From Chitinophagaceae bacterium (lineage in GTDB: Bacteria; Bacteroidota; Bacteroidia; Chitinophagales; Chitinophagaceae): DNA of 64,000 bases. Positions 32,837-41,777 of the stretch are shown here, in pieces. The DNA is taken from the NCBI GenBank assembly GCA_024508725.1, contig JANINS010000003.1, positions 1,364,001 to 1,428,000 of the forward strand, given 5' to 3'. Every line of letters starts with the position of its first letter. The first letter of the stretch is position 1. The notes under the pieces are model-generated. The model was given only the letters and a program-made list of their open reading frames with translations. It was not told where the DNA came from and did not search any database. The position numbers and the translations under genes were made by a program.

Positions 32837-33214
32837 TTAGTTGTTTGGTGCTCCTCTGTTAACCCATGCTTTGATCTTATTGATCGTACATTCAGGTAAT
32901 TTAGGAAGCTGGTAAGGCATTGGTGTTGCTCCACTGGAATGTGTAATGGCCTTAATAAGTTTGCCACTGTTTACATAGTTCAGCAATAACGAATGACTGT
33001 CGAATTTTCTTCCACCACTGTTAGATGCATTACCACCATGGCATACATAACAGTTAGCGGTAAGTATTGGAACAATATCGGTACTATACTTCATGTTCAC
33101 TGTATCGCAAGTGGCGGGCTGCGGATAAACCAATTCGGCTTTATCGTAAATACAACCCGAATATGCTAAACCCAGCACAACAGTTATCGTTAAGAGTGTA
33201 AACGTTTTCTTCAT
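32837..33214 (-). CDS. c-type cytochrome-like lipoprotein
   Basis: A 125-residue protein with a signal sequence and probable lipidation cysteine (LAYSGC, residue 21), then a single haem motif CYVCHGG. A possible distal methionine lies in SSGATPMPY. The domain is like those found in outer-membrane or periplasmic electron carriers, with a disulphide-rich end (LPECTINK). It is seven bases from the OB-fold gene, in one transcript. Confidence 0.85.
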   Translation of the reverse strand: MKKTFTLLTITVVLGLAYSGCIYDKAELVYPQPATCDTVNMKYSTDIVPILTANCYVCHGGNASNSGGRKFDSHSLLLNYVNSGKLIKAITHSSGATPMPYQLPKLPECTINKIKAWVNRGAPNN

Positions 33215-33221
33215 ATGGTCT

Positions 33222-33647
33222 TTATTTCTTTATGATCACACCTTCAATGATAGGAATACTCACCATCAGGAAGCCAGTACAAATACCTTTGAATGTTATT
33301 GTGTTTCCTGGTTTGATCTCTCCCGGATCTTCTTTGAACTTACAGTTTACTGTTACTGTTGAATCGGATGTCTTTAGCTCAACAGAGATTTGATTGTTAT
33401 CGTCTTTGCTCACTTTCAACACTTCACCCGAAACCTGGATCGCTTTATTGGTATATAAACTATCGGCCAATATTTCGTTGGTTGAATAAGCTTTATATAA
33501 TGAATCAGCAGTGATCCCAATGCCTTGTTCATTCTTTACATCCCTATGCGGTTTATTGTTGAGGTAATATACATACCCTTTCATAATACCAAAACCAAGT
33601 AAGACTACTACCAGTAGCCAGATAATAGCTCTTTGCCACTTCTTCAT
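33222..33647 (-). CDS. Membrane-anchored OB-fold protein
   Basis: A 141-residue protein with an N-terminal anchor (IIWLLVVVLLGFGIMKGYVYY), then a five-strand region resembling the tRNA_anti-like/OB-fold family (AIQVSGEVLKVSKD, SVELKTSDSTVTVNCKF, GNTITFKGICTGFLM). It is the first gene of the seven-gene run. Ligand unknown. Confidence 0.72.
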   Translation of the reverse strand: MKKWQRAIIWLLVVVLLGFGIMKGYVYYLNNKPHRDVKNEQGIGITADSLYKAYSTNEILADSLYTNKAIQVSGEVLKVSKDDNNQISVELKTSDSTVTVNCKFKEDPGEIKPGNTITFKGICTGFLMVSIPIIEGVIIKK

Positions 33648-33779
33648 GTTGGGAGTTTAGACTTCAAAATACGGCAGCATTCATGGCTTAGTCAGAAAAA
33701 TCCTACCGAACGGGAAAAAATTGCTACTGAATCGGACATGAACCGATTTTGAAATGCTTGATTGGTGATAAAAGATTTA

Positions 33780-33832
33780 CAGTACAAGTGAGTGACACAA
33801 CAAAGATCGATCGAAGGTGTAAAGCTGGCTAA
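33780..33832 (+). repeat. Dispersed intergenic repeat, copy e (GTGACACAAC type)
   Basis: CAGTACAAGTGAGTGACACA, then ACAAAGATCGATCGAAGGTG and TAAAGCTGGCT. Full-length copy between the OB-fold gene and recR. Confidence 0.85.
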
Positions 33833-33834
33833 AC

Positions 33835-34452
33835 CTATCCTTTAACATATTGCTGAACAGGCAAACGATTCGCAATGCTGCGGGCTAAAGTCATCTCATC
33901 GGCATACTCCAATTCTCCACCAAATGCAATTCCACGAGCAATGGTGGTGATGTTACAGGCAGAAGGCTGCAATTTTTTCTGGATGTAATAGATAGTTGTG
34001 TCGCCCTGGATGTTTGGGTTAAGAGCAAAGATGAGTTCTTCGGTTCCTTCTTTTTGAATACGTTGGATAAGTGATTCGATGTTGAGTTGATCTGGCCCAA
34101 TGCCATCTAAAGGAGAGATGATGCCACCCAGCACATGATATGTTCCGCTGTATTGCTGTGTACTTTCGATGGCGATCACATCACGAATGTTTTCTACCAC
34201 ACAGATGGTTCGTTGATTGCGAAGCGAGTTGGCACAAATAGAACAGATATCGCCATCACTGATGTTGCAGCACCGGCTGCAGAATTTGATTTCGGCTCTC
34301 ATCTTAGCGATCGTTTCGCTGAAATGCTGCACATCGTTCACATCCTGCTTTAGTAAATGAAGCACAAGGCGTAATGCAGTTTTTTTTCCAACTCCGGGAA
34401 GTTTAGCAAATTCGGCTACGGCATTTTCTAAAAGCGAAGAAGGAAGCTGCAT
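33835..34452 (-). CDS. recR: Recombination mediator RecR
   Basis: A 205-residue RecFOR-pathway protein. It has the helix-hairpin-helix ENAVAEFAKLPGVGKKTALR, the zinc site CSRCCNISDGDICSIC, and a Toprim domain (CVVENIRDVIAIE, YHVLGGIISPLDGIGPDQL). Normal length. Confidence 0.97.
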   Translation of the reverse strand: MQLPSSLLENAVAEFAKLPGVGKKTALRLVLHLLKQDVNDVQHFSETIAKMRAEIKFCSRCCNISDGDICSICANSLRNQRTICVVENIRDVIAIESTQQYSGTYHVLGGIISPLDGIGPDQLNIESLIQRIQKEGTEELIFALNPNIQGDTTIYYIQKKLQPSACNITTIARGIAFGGELEYADEMTLARSIANRLPVQQYVKG

Positions 34453-34502
34453 TGGGCGAAATTATGAAAACTGAGACGAGAGTTTTGCCTGGATGTTCAA
34501 AT

Positions 34503-35885
34503 TCACAAACTAATATCAACTTCATTATCCCAGTTAGCTTTGATCGTGAGTTTTCGCTGTATGGGTTGAACAATTTCCGGTTGTTTTTTTAGATAGAAGT
34601 TTCCCGGATCCCAAATGCCATTCTTATTGTTATCGTACAAAATACGAAGCTCATATTCACCCGGTTTAAACAATTCCTGCCTCCATTCACGACCAGTAAG
34701 TGGAACAGATTGAATGATCGTTTCATTCTGAATGATCTGCAATACAGGGTTTTTTGAAAGATCGACATTGGTGAATCGAAGTCTTACAGATCCATAATCT
34801 TCAGCACGTTGGGTACTGAAGGTTAATGTGTCGGCTTTGGTGAGTGTAATTCCCTCAGCATCTGCAACGGCATCTTTAGCGATCAGAAGTTTATAAGCTG
34901 AGCCAAGTTTCCAGGGATGTATAACCACCAGTTTTGTTGCTGTGCTATCTAACTGAACGGAATAATTTGTTAACTGACTAAAAGCCGTATCAGTAAGAAT
35001 GATTTTCGTGCTGTCGATCGTTTTTAGTTTGCGGTTAAAGAGCAGCTCTAAAGGTTTGAAAATATCTTTTGGACCGGTTTCAGTATTTGCAAAACGCAAA
35101 CGTTTATCTCCGGTTTTGGGAGCTGTATTCGTTGTTGCAGCAGGGGATTTTTTCTTTTCCTGAATGTAGGCATATAAAGTAACAGGCTTCGATGAGTCTG
35201 AGGCTTTGACCGGTGAATTTAAAAAGGCAAATAATGCTGTGCTGTCATATTGCCTGAATGATGCTATCGGAACAACAAACACATTAAAATTTTCATTCGG
35301 GAGATTGTTGAATGTAAAATTTCCAGAACCATCAATTGTAGTGTAATAACGGGGTCTCAACTTTACGATTGCAGAATCAGAAAGATCTCGATGCAATAAA
35401 ACAATAAGTGTACTATCCACTTTGCCCGTTTCGGCCAGGATGACACGACCTTTTATCTGGCTGTTGTCAATGTTGTTTCCCGTAGAAAATACATAGGTAA
35501 AATCCTTGAGAATATTTCCTTCATTCACATCCCTGATCGTATTCTTAAAGTTGATCGAATACGTTGTGTTGGCTTCCAAAGAATCCTGGAAACGCACCGT
35601 TATTGTTTTGAGCCGGCTTTCAATGTTTGGAGTCTTAACAGGAATGGGAGATATGATGATGTCTTGTGTATTCTGTAGCTGAGCAACGTACTCATCGAAC
35701 GTTAGTGTGATCCTTTTGGGATGAACACTCTTCGAAGAGTCTGGAGGAGTTGCTGATATAAGTCGTGGTGGAATGCTGTCTCTCGGTCCGCCTGCAGGTG
35801 GAACGATGTTGGCACAACCTCCACCAGCTATCACCAGCATAGTAAAAATTATTGATGCAAATACTAGTTGTACAAATGATCTCAT
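34503..35885 (-). CDS. Ig-like domain lipoprotein
   Basis: A 460-residue lipoprotein: signal peptide with lipobox IAGGGC, then NIVPPAGGPRDSIPPRLISA and a bacterial Ig-like domain of the SbsA type (VHPKRITLTFDEYVAQL), followed by further beta-sandwich regions. The FNVFVVPIASFRQYDST region resembles carboxypeptidase-like modules. It lies 53 bases behind the helicase gene on the same strand. Common in Bacteroidota; function unknown. The ATG at 35885 gives the best signal peptide. Confidence 0.83.
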   Translation of the reverse strand: MRSFVQLVFASIIFTMLVIAGGGCANIVPPAGGPRDSIPPRLISATPPDSSKSVHPKRITLTFDEYVAQLQNTQDIIISPIPVKTPNIESRLKTITVRFQDSLEANTTYSINFKNTIRDVNEGNILKDFTYVFSTGNNIDNSQIKGRVILAETGKVDSTLIVLLHRDLSDSAIVKLRPRYYTTIDGSGNFTFNNLPNENFNVFVVPIASFRQYDSTALFAFLNSPVKASDSSKPVTLYAYIQEKKKSPAATTNTAPKTGDKRLRFANTETGPKDIFKPLELLFNRKLKTIDSTKIILTDTAFSQLTNYSVQLDSTATKLVVIHPWKLGSAYKLLIAKDAVADAEGITLTKADTLTFSTQRAEDYGSVRLRFTNVDLSKNPVLQIIQNETIIQSVPLTGREWRQELFKPGEYELRILYDNNKNGIWDPGNFYLKKQPEIVQPIQRKLTIKANWDNEVDISL

Positions 35886-35937
35886 GATATCAGCTGCAAA
35901 CATAACAGCTTTAAGCACAGTTGTAAGTGCTGAGTTC

Positions 35938-38900
35938 CTAATAATCTTTTAAATCAGCTGCTTCGATGGCTTCCGGTTCGGATTCGTTAAGGTCGTGAAG
36001 CGATATCGCAAGGTTATTTGTTTTTACAAAACCGCACCAATGACATTCTTCTTTGCCACAGCCAATATAAAACTCCCGGTCCTGGATCTTTTGCCAAACA
36101 TCTTTGATCTGCTGGGTAACCGTTGTAATGTCTTGTGGAGTGATGACCACTTTTGACCGTATGTAGTTCTTCTTTTTATCAGGCTCGATAAAGTCGAACT
36201 CACTGCTCACCACATTCCATTTGTGGTTTGCATGGTCTACAAGTATCTTATAAAACACTGCCTGCCTCCAATAGTCTCCACCATTCGGATCTTTTTCATT
36301 TGGCGGAAGAAGTTTGGGCCTTGCTTTTTCGGGATCACCGGTTTTATAATCAACTACATTCACGTCTCTGCCGTTGAATTCAAGTTTGTCTAATTTCCCT
36401 TTAAGCGGAACACCATTCACCACCACGTTCCGGATATTTCTTTCTATAGAAACGATCTTATTCCACTCGTTTACATACTTGTCGTAGTATTTTGAAAGCA
36501 CTTCCTGTCCGTATTCCATTCTCCTGGCAAACTGTTCTTTGGTAAAGCTTTCACGATGGCGTTTCATGAACCATTCAAAATCTGCAATGAATAATTCTTT
36601 AGACGGAAATTCTTCTTTGCCACTATCCTGCATTTTACGAAATAACTGTTCTAATGCATGGTGGACAGCAGAACCAAATTCAGTTGCTTCATTTTTCGGT
36701 GAAGGAATACGGATAAGGTTTTTAAAATAAAATTCTAAAGGACATTTTAGATAATTATTCAGCGCTGTAACATTCATCACAAACTTATCGAGCAATCTTG
36801 TGATGAGGTCTTTCTCTATCTGGTCGATCTCAGGAGCAAGCGAATCGCCAAATTGTAATGATTGAAATTCTGCAATCGCTTCAGGAGTAACGACTACTTT
36901 TTGGATTGAAAGATCATGCTGGTCTAATATCTCAGCAATGAACATCGATGGCTCCATTTCCTTTCCATCATTCTTAAACTTGCTGTAAGAAATATGCAGA
37001 TGCTGTTCTGCTCTTGTTAATGCAACATAGAACAATCTTCTTAGTTCTTCTTCTTCCAAATGTTTTGGTTGAGAAGTGAACATGGTATCAGGAAACGTAT
37101 AACCACCACCGGGTTTTCTTTTCTTTTCCCAGAAAGCGGCATTACAACCGGCAAAAAATACATGTTCAAACTCCAGGCCTTTTGAGCCATGAGCTGTTAA
37201 CAGGTTTACGCCTTTATCGCTACCGCTTACCTGGACAAGCGGAATAGATAAACCTTCTTTTTCCATGAGTTCGAAGATGTTCACTAGCTCCTGCAGTTTC
37301 ATTGTTTGATTTCGTGCTGTTTCATCTTTTACGAAATCGAACAATGCAGTCAGCACTTGAAGCAACCAGTGCTTTTCTTTGCTCTGCATGATCAGTTTTA
37401 AAACACCAGCTTCACGAATGATGCTTTCAAACAATTGCTGCAATGTTATATTGGGAACTTCTCCGATCAGTTTCTCAATAACTTCACTTGCTCTTTTTAG
37501 ATTTTCATTGATGCCTTGACTAAACAGATCTTTTGGAGGAGTGGTTGCTTTCTCATGCAACAACTGGCGAAGCGATTTTCTGTTATCGCTGAACTGTGTT
37601 TCTGCAGATTCAATGCTGAGTTTCGCTATTTCAATCGGTGGAATATTAAACCAGTCGAAGTGGAGTATCTCGAACAACATCTCATCTCCACTATATGGAA
37701 TATCATGTTCAGTACACAGGTAGCGAAACATGAGAATAAGCTTCTGTGCAAAAGGAATGTCTAACAGGTTCTGGCTTCTTTTACTGTAAACAGGGATATT
37801 CCGAAGTTTGAAATATTGTGTTAGCTCTTCTCCGTATTTATTTTCTTTATAGATGATGGCAATCCTTCCGGGTTCAACCAACTGTAGCAGCTTTTCAACC
37901 TTTAGCACAAGATCGATCATCTCCTGTCTTTGTGTTTCATATTCATGAATTACCGGATGATGATTGAGATTGTTGATCTTGATATTGGCAGCCAGTAATT
38001 GTTTACTCAACCCATCGATCTGCTTTACAAGTCTTTCATTGTTTTTGTCGATGAGGGCTTTTGAAATATTCAGTATTGGCTGAGTAGATCTGTAGTTATT
38101 GGTTAACACCACCGTCAATAAATCCCTTTCATATTGGTTGGCAAACCTGAGCATGTTCTCTACATTGGCTCCCTGGAAACGATATATACTCTGATCATCA
38201 TCTCCCACCACAAACACATTTGGTTTTTCCCAGTAGTTGATGAGCAGTTCTACCAGTTTGTTTTGTGTTCCACTTGTATCCTGGTATTCATCAACTAGTA
38301 TGTAAAGAAATTGTTCCTGGTAACGACGAAGCAGGTTTTCATTTTCACTGAAAGCTTTGATCACCCAATTGATCATATCATCGAAATCGTAACGATTCCT
38401 TTTCCGCATCAGTTCCTGGAAGTTGCTGAACTCACATACAGCAGCTTTCAGCTTTTCCATTTTTTCTATCTCTTCAGCGATCTTGTCTGTACGAACATCT
38501 CCTTTTTTGAATTCTTTCGTCGCTCTTTTTGCAATGTATTCTTCTCTTGTATGAAGTGAGTCAATATACTGCTGGATCTTTTCGCAAATAGAATCACTTG
38601 TCCAGCCTTCACGTTTCATCGTGCTGAAGAGTGATTGCAGGTTGTTGATCTCGTAATACACATCGCCACGGTATCTTTTCAGCGGATGATCTTTGGGAAA
38701 GGCATCGATAAGATGTTTGAATAATTCGATCTTTTCAAGATCAGAGATCGGATCAAGAGAAGTCTTTTCAAACAAAGAAAGATTCTCCTGTATCACATCA
38801 TTGCAGAAAGCATGAAAGGTGTAGATGTTTACTTTGTAAGCATCGGCACCGATAAAACTCAGCAGCCTTTTACGCATAGCAACCACACCTGCATCTGTAT

Positions 38901-39096
38901 AGGTAAGGCAGAGAATATTTTCAGGAAGTGCATCTGTGTCGAGCAAGATCTTACCGATCCTTGCACTGAGAATTTGTGTTTTGCCGGTTCCGGGTCCTGC
39001 GATTACCATTACTGGGCCTTCGATCGCATCAACAGCACGTTTTTGTTGTTCGTTCAAACTGTTGTAGATCTTGCTAAAATTCTCGTGCAATTGCAT
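35938..39096 (-). CDS. UvrD-type helicase with C-terminal PD-(D/E)XK nuclease
   Basis: A 1052-residue SF1A helicase-nuclease. Motifs in order: Walker A AGPGTGKTQ near residue 34, DEYQDTS with FVVGDDDQSIYRFQG, TVVLTNNYRST, HGSKGLEFEHVFFAGC, and YVALTRAEQHLHIS. The C-terminal RecB-like nuclease shows GSAVHHAL, GKLDKLEFN and VVDYKTGD. Four cysteines (KCPLEFYFKNL and the CGKEECHWC cluster) look like the iron-sulphur staple of AddB-type nucleases. Likely role: end resection in double-strand-break repair, as a single-chain AddAB-like enzyme. Confidence 0.92.
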   Translation of the reverse strand: MQLHENFSKIYNSLNEQQKRAVDAIEGPVMVIAGPGTGKTQILSARIGKILLDTDALPENILCLTYTDAGVVAMRKRLLSFIGADAYKVNIYTFHAFCNDVIQENLSLFEKTSLDPISDLEKIELFKHLIDAFPKDHPLKRYRGDVYYEINNLQSLFSTMKREGWTSDSICEKIQQYIDSLHTREEYIAKRATKEFKKGDVRTDKIAEEIEKMEKLKAAVCEFSNFQELMRKRNRYDFDDMINWVIKAFSENENLLRRYQEQFLYILVDEYQDTSGTQNKLVELLINYWEKPNVFVVGDDDQSIYRFQGANVENMLRFANQYERDLLTVVLTNNYRSTQPILNISKALIDKNNERLVKQIDGLSKQLLAANIKINNLNHHPVIHEYETQRQEMIDLVLKVEKLLQLVEPGRIAIIYKENKYGEELTQYFKLRNIPVYSKRSQNLLDIPFAQKLILMFRYLCTEHDIPYSGDEMLFEILHFDWFNIPPIEIAKLSIESAETQFSDNRKSLRQLLHEKATTPPKDLFSQGINENLKRASEVIEKLIGEVPNITLQQLFESIIREAGVLKLIMQSKEKHWLLQVLTALFDFVKDETARNQTMKLQELVNIFELMEKEGLSIPLVQVSGSDKGVNLLTAHGSKGLEFEHVFFAGCNAAFWEKKRKPGGGYTFPDTMFTSQPKHLEEEELRRLFYVALTRAEQHLHISYSKFKNDGKEMEPSMFIAEILDQHDLSIQKVVVTPEAIAEFQSLQFGDSLAPEIDQIEKDLITRLLDKFVMNVTALNNYLKCPLEFYFKNLIRIPSPKNEATEFGSAVHHALEQLFRKMQDSGKEEFPSKELFIADFEWFMKRHRESFTKEQFARRMEYGQEVLSKYYDKYVNEWNKIVSIERNIRNVVVNGVPLKGKLDKLEFNGRDVNVVDYKTGDPEKARPKLLPPNEKDPNGGDYWRQAVFYKILVDHANHKWNVVSSEFDFIEPDKKKNYIRSKVVITPQDITTVTQQIKDVWQKIQDREFYIGCGKEECHWCGFVKTNNLAISLHDLNESEPEAIEAADLKDY

Positions 39097-39136
39097 AAGG
39101 TAAAGTTACCGAAGAAGTGAGCAGTAAAATGAAGTA

Positions 39137-39242
39137 AAAAGTCAAAATTCAAAAGTCAAAACTATTTCTTGCTTACATGAGTATTCTACTACTAACCTTA
39201 TAGAACCTTCTTTCGATTTTTGACTTTTTAATTTTGACTTGG
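39137..39242. repeat. Inverted heptamer repeats AAAAGTC around the SRPBCC gene spacer
   Basis: Left arm AAAAGTCAAAATTCAAAAGT plus CAAAAC (39137-39162); right arm, inverted, CCAAGTCAAAATTAAAAAGT plus CAAAAATC (39215-39242). Same heptamer as inside metH. Confidence 0.75.
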
Positions 39243-39281
39243 CATTCTGAACCAATCATACACTATAAACGTTTTCTCATC

Positions 39282-39758
39282 ATGTCAAAGACTTACGCAT
39301 TAAAGTTTGTGCAGAAGATACCTTGTTCACTTGATGAAGCCTGGCAGTTCTTCAGCGATCCGGCTAACCTGGTGAGGATTACTCCTGATACTTTTGGATT
39401 TAAAGTGATCAGTAAACATCATGGTGAAAAGATGTATCCGGGCCAGATCATTGAATATAAAGTGAAGCCGCTTTTCGGAATTCCTTTGTATTGGATGACA
39501 GAAATAACACACGTGAAGGACAAAGAATTCTTTGTTGATGAACAGCGATATGGTCCGTATGCATTGTGGCATCACCAGCATTTGTTTAAAGCGATAGAAG
39601 GTGGTGGTGTAGAGATGACGGATATTGTGCATTACAGAATTCCTTACTGGTTCATTGGCGATATTGCGAATGCGTTGTTCGTAAGAAAAAAACTGGAGAA
39701 TGTGTTTGAATACAGATTCAGAAACGTGGAGGAAATGTTTGGAAAGTTCGGTTCTTGA
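39282..39758 (+). CDS. SRPBCC family protein
   Basis: A 158-residue START/SRPBCC-fold ligand-binding protein: KIPCSLDEAWQFFSDPANLVRITPDTFGFKV at the N-terminus, GQIIEYKVKPLFGIPLYWMTE, and the GPYALWHHQHLFKAIEGGGV strand pair. This subgroup is often annotated as cell-division-inhibitor-like, without proof. The start at 39282 was preferred over 39234. Confidence 0.88.
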   Translation: MSKTYALKFVQKIPCSLDEAWQFFSDPANLVRITPDTFGFKVISKHHGEKMYPGQIIEYKVKPLFGIPLYWMTEITHVKDKEFFVDEQRYGPYALWHHQHLFKAIEGGGVEMTDIVHYRIPYWFIGDIANALFVRKKLENVFEYRFRNVEEMFGKFGS

Positions 39759-39767
39759 TGCTCGATG

Positions 39768-39829
39768 CTGGTTTGTTGAAATTCTTAGCGGTTGATTAAT
39801 AGCAAAAGTTCGGAGGTTGAACAAACCAG
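39768..39829. repeat. Inverted repeat between SRPBCC and TPR genes
   Basis: CTGGTTTGTT (39768-39777) pairs perfectly with AACAAACCAG (39820-39829). It lies between converging genes. Confidence 0.55.
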
Positions 39830-39851
39830 TGTCTAGCAACTAGCATCCAGC

Positions 39852-40502
39852 TTATCCCGGAATACGTGAGATGTACTTTTCGATTTCTTTGATCTGATCA
39901 ACCACTTGTTTGGTTGTTGGTTTGCAGGCCTTTGCTTTCCTGAAGAAATCTTTTGCAGCCCGAAACTCTCTCTTGTTCATGAAGATCTGGCACATGCTCA
40001 GGTAAGCAACAGCTTCACTTTCTTTATCAGGAATGCCGGCACGAAGTGCAGCTCTGATATAACCTTCACCTTCTTTCATATTGCCTTTCTGCATCGCCAT
40101 CATGCCGAGTTGCAGTTTGTTGGCACCTTCCGCTTCTTTCATCGGGGCACCAAGGCTAGAACTTTTCTTCAGGTGTTTTTCAGCAGTATCAAAATCCTGT
40201 TCCATCATGGCAAGATTGCCCTGAACAGTATAATAAGTTGAACGAATAGGTTTAATGAGCAAACCCGGAAACCAGATGCTCTTCATGATCTTTTTTACTT
40301 CATCAATATTGCCTGATTCCATCGGTTCCTGGATCAAACGCATTGGCCCGATCAAAAAATGACTCAGCAAACCAATCACACCTAAAAAATACAGGATGAA
40401 AGCCGGCCAAAAACCACTGTTATAATGAACCAGCACAGCCAAAGCAATTGCTACAAGACTAAGCCAGAGACGGTATTTGATGACAATGTTGTAAAACTTC
40501 AT
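39852..40502 (-). CDS. Membrane-anchored TPR protein
   Basis: A 216-residue protein with two N-terminal membrane helices (SLVAIALAVLVHYN and FWPAFILYFLGVIGLL), then a tetratricopeptide region (TYYTVQGNLAMMEQDFDTAE, LQLGMMAMQKGNMKEGE, AYLSMCQIFMNKREFRAA). Probably a scaffold at the inner membrane; no specific role is recognised. Confidence 0.75.
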   Translation of the reverse strand: MKFYNIVIKYRLWLSLVAIALAVLVHYNSGFWPAFILYFLGVIGLLSHFLIGPMRLIQEPMESGNIDEVKKIMKSIWFPGLLIKPIRSTYYTVQGNLAMMEQDFDTAEKHLKKSSSLGAPMKEAEGANKLQLGMMAMQKGNMKEGEGYIRAALRAGIPDKESEAVAYLSMCQIFMNKREFRAAKDFFRKAKACKPTTKQVVDQIKEIEKYISRIPG

Positions 40503-40592
40503 ACTTCACATTTGCAAGGCGGCAAAAGTACAGTTTTGAAGGCAAAGTTTGGTGATTGATATTGTAACCGAATGCATGTTGACCGAACATGT

Positions 40593-40985
40593 TCAGGAGT
40601 TACTCTCAACCAATTGTGCATGAAGTTGCTCCAGCTTTTCCATTGGGTTGTTACAAAGCCCGGGATGTACTTTTGATGTTTGTACAATGGTGCTTCGGGT
40701 GGCTGTGAGCCACCTGAACCTGCCAGGATTATCCATTTTTGCAATGGGTGAGCCAGCAGAACTGCCGCAACAAACTTCTTTGTAAGCTTCCATAAACTTT
40801 TGAAGTTCGGCAAGATCAACTTCAGGATAGAATGCTTTCAATCTTTCTTTATTCAAAGTGAACCTGAGCTGCAGGAATTTTTTTGAAGCACAAAAAAGTA
40901 TCACCCCGATGTTCAGGAACTCTTCCCTTTCAGGACGAGGTACAAAGCGAATCACGGCATACTCAAATAAGTTGCTTCCTTGCAT
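40593..40985 (-). CDS. DUF3037 domain protein
   Basis: A 130-residue protein matching DUF3037: FEYAVIRFVPRPEREEFLNIGVILFC at the N-terminus and the FRWLTATRSTIVQTSKVHPG block. The family occurs directly next to HipA-like kinases. Here it overlaps the HipA-like gene by 23 bases, so the two are translationally coupled. Confidence 0.87.
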   Translation of the reverse strand: MQGSNLFEYAVIRFVPRPEREEFLNIGVILFCASKKFLQLRFTLNKERLKAFYPEVDLAELQKFMEAYKEVCCGSSAGSPIAKMDNPGRFRWLTATRSTIVQTSKVHPGLCNNPMEKLEQLHAQLVESNS

Positions 40986-41754
40986 TGAGGGCTTCGTTTA
41001 AAAATGTTTCTGATGCAGCTAATCTTGTTGTTAAATATCCGGTGTACACTTCTCTAACCTGTTCAGGACTTTCTTCAAATGTAGATTGCAACCATTCATC
41101 AGGTAAAACCGAAACAATGGCTTTGATCTTTTCCGGTGTGATGCGTTGCTTCATTTCAGCATCGGCTTTCTCTAACTCACTTGCCAGTGGCAACAATACA
41201 TGATCTTTTACCTGCGGGAAAGGTTTTTTTGCATGAGTTTCCCAGCCAGTCCAACTATGATGAAAATACAATGAAGCTCCATGATCGATCAGCCACAATT
41301 CTTTTTGCCACATGAGCATATTGGTATTGCGGTAAGAACGATCAACATTGGTGAGCAAACAATCGAGCCAAACAATTTTACTAGCCGTTAAAGGATATGT
41401 TTTATGCACTGCAGGATCGTAAGTGATGGCTCCTTGTAAGTAATGCAAAGCAAGGTTCAACCCGATACTGAATTTTAATAAGTCTTGTATCTCTTCATCC
41501 GGTTCTGTTCTGCCGAAAGCTTCATCAAGGTTGGCAAAAACGATCTCGGGTATTTTAAACCCGGCAGCTCTTGCCAATTCGCCACCGATCAGTTCTGCTA
41601 TCAATGCTTTGATCCCTTGTCCGGCACCACGAAATTTCAACACATACAAGAAATCATCATCTGCTTCTGCAATGGCAGGAAGTGAACCACCTTCTCGCAA
41701 AGGAGTAACATATCGTGTAACGTTCACTGTTCTGATATCAGGAGCAGCACTCAT
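40963..41754 (-). CDS. HipA-like kinase (stand-alone, DUF3037-associated)
   Basis: A 263-residue HipA-fold kinase. The likely ATP-contact lysine is K40 (YVLKFRGAGQG). The catalytic loop TNVDRSYRNTN gives Asp138 with Asn143, and LIDHG gives the metal-binding Asp157. This layout resembles HipA's NxDxHxxN and DFD motifs but the protein is shorter. No HipB-like HTH repressor is adjacent. A helical protein of unknown type precedes it by 23 bases and DUF3037 follows in overlap, so it is the centre of a three-gene operon. Confidence 0.85.
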   Translation of the reverse strand: MSAAPDIRTVNVTRYVTPLREGGSLPAIAEADDDFLYVLKFRGAGQGIKALIAELIGGELARAAGFKIPEIVFANLDEAFGRTEPDEEIQDLLKFSIGLNLALHYLQGAITYDPAVHKTYPLTASKIVWLDCLLTNVDRSYRNTNMLMWQKELWLIDHGASLYFHHSWTGWETHAKKPFPQVKDHVLLPLASELEKADAEMKQRITPEKIKAIVSVLPDEWLQSTFEESPEQVREVYTGYLTTRLAASETFLNEALNARKQLI

Positions 41755-41777
41755 GCAGCAAAGAAAGCGATAAAACG

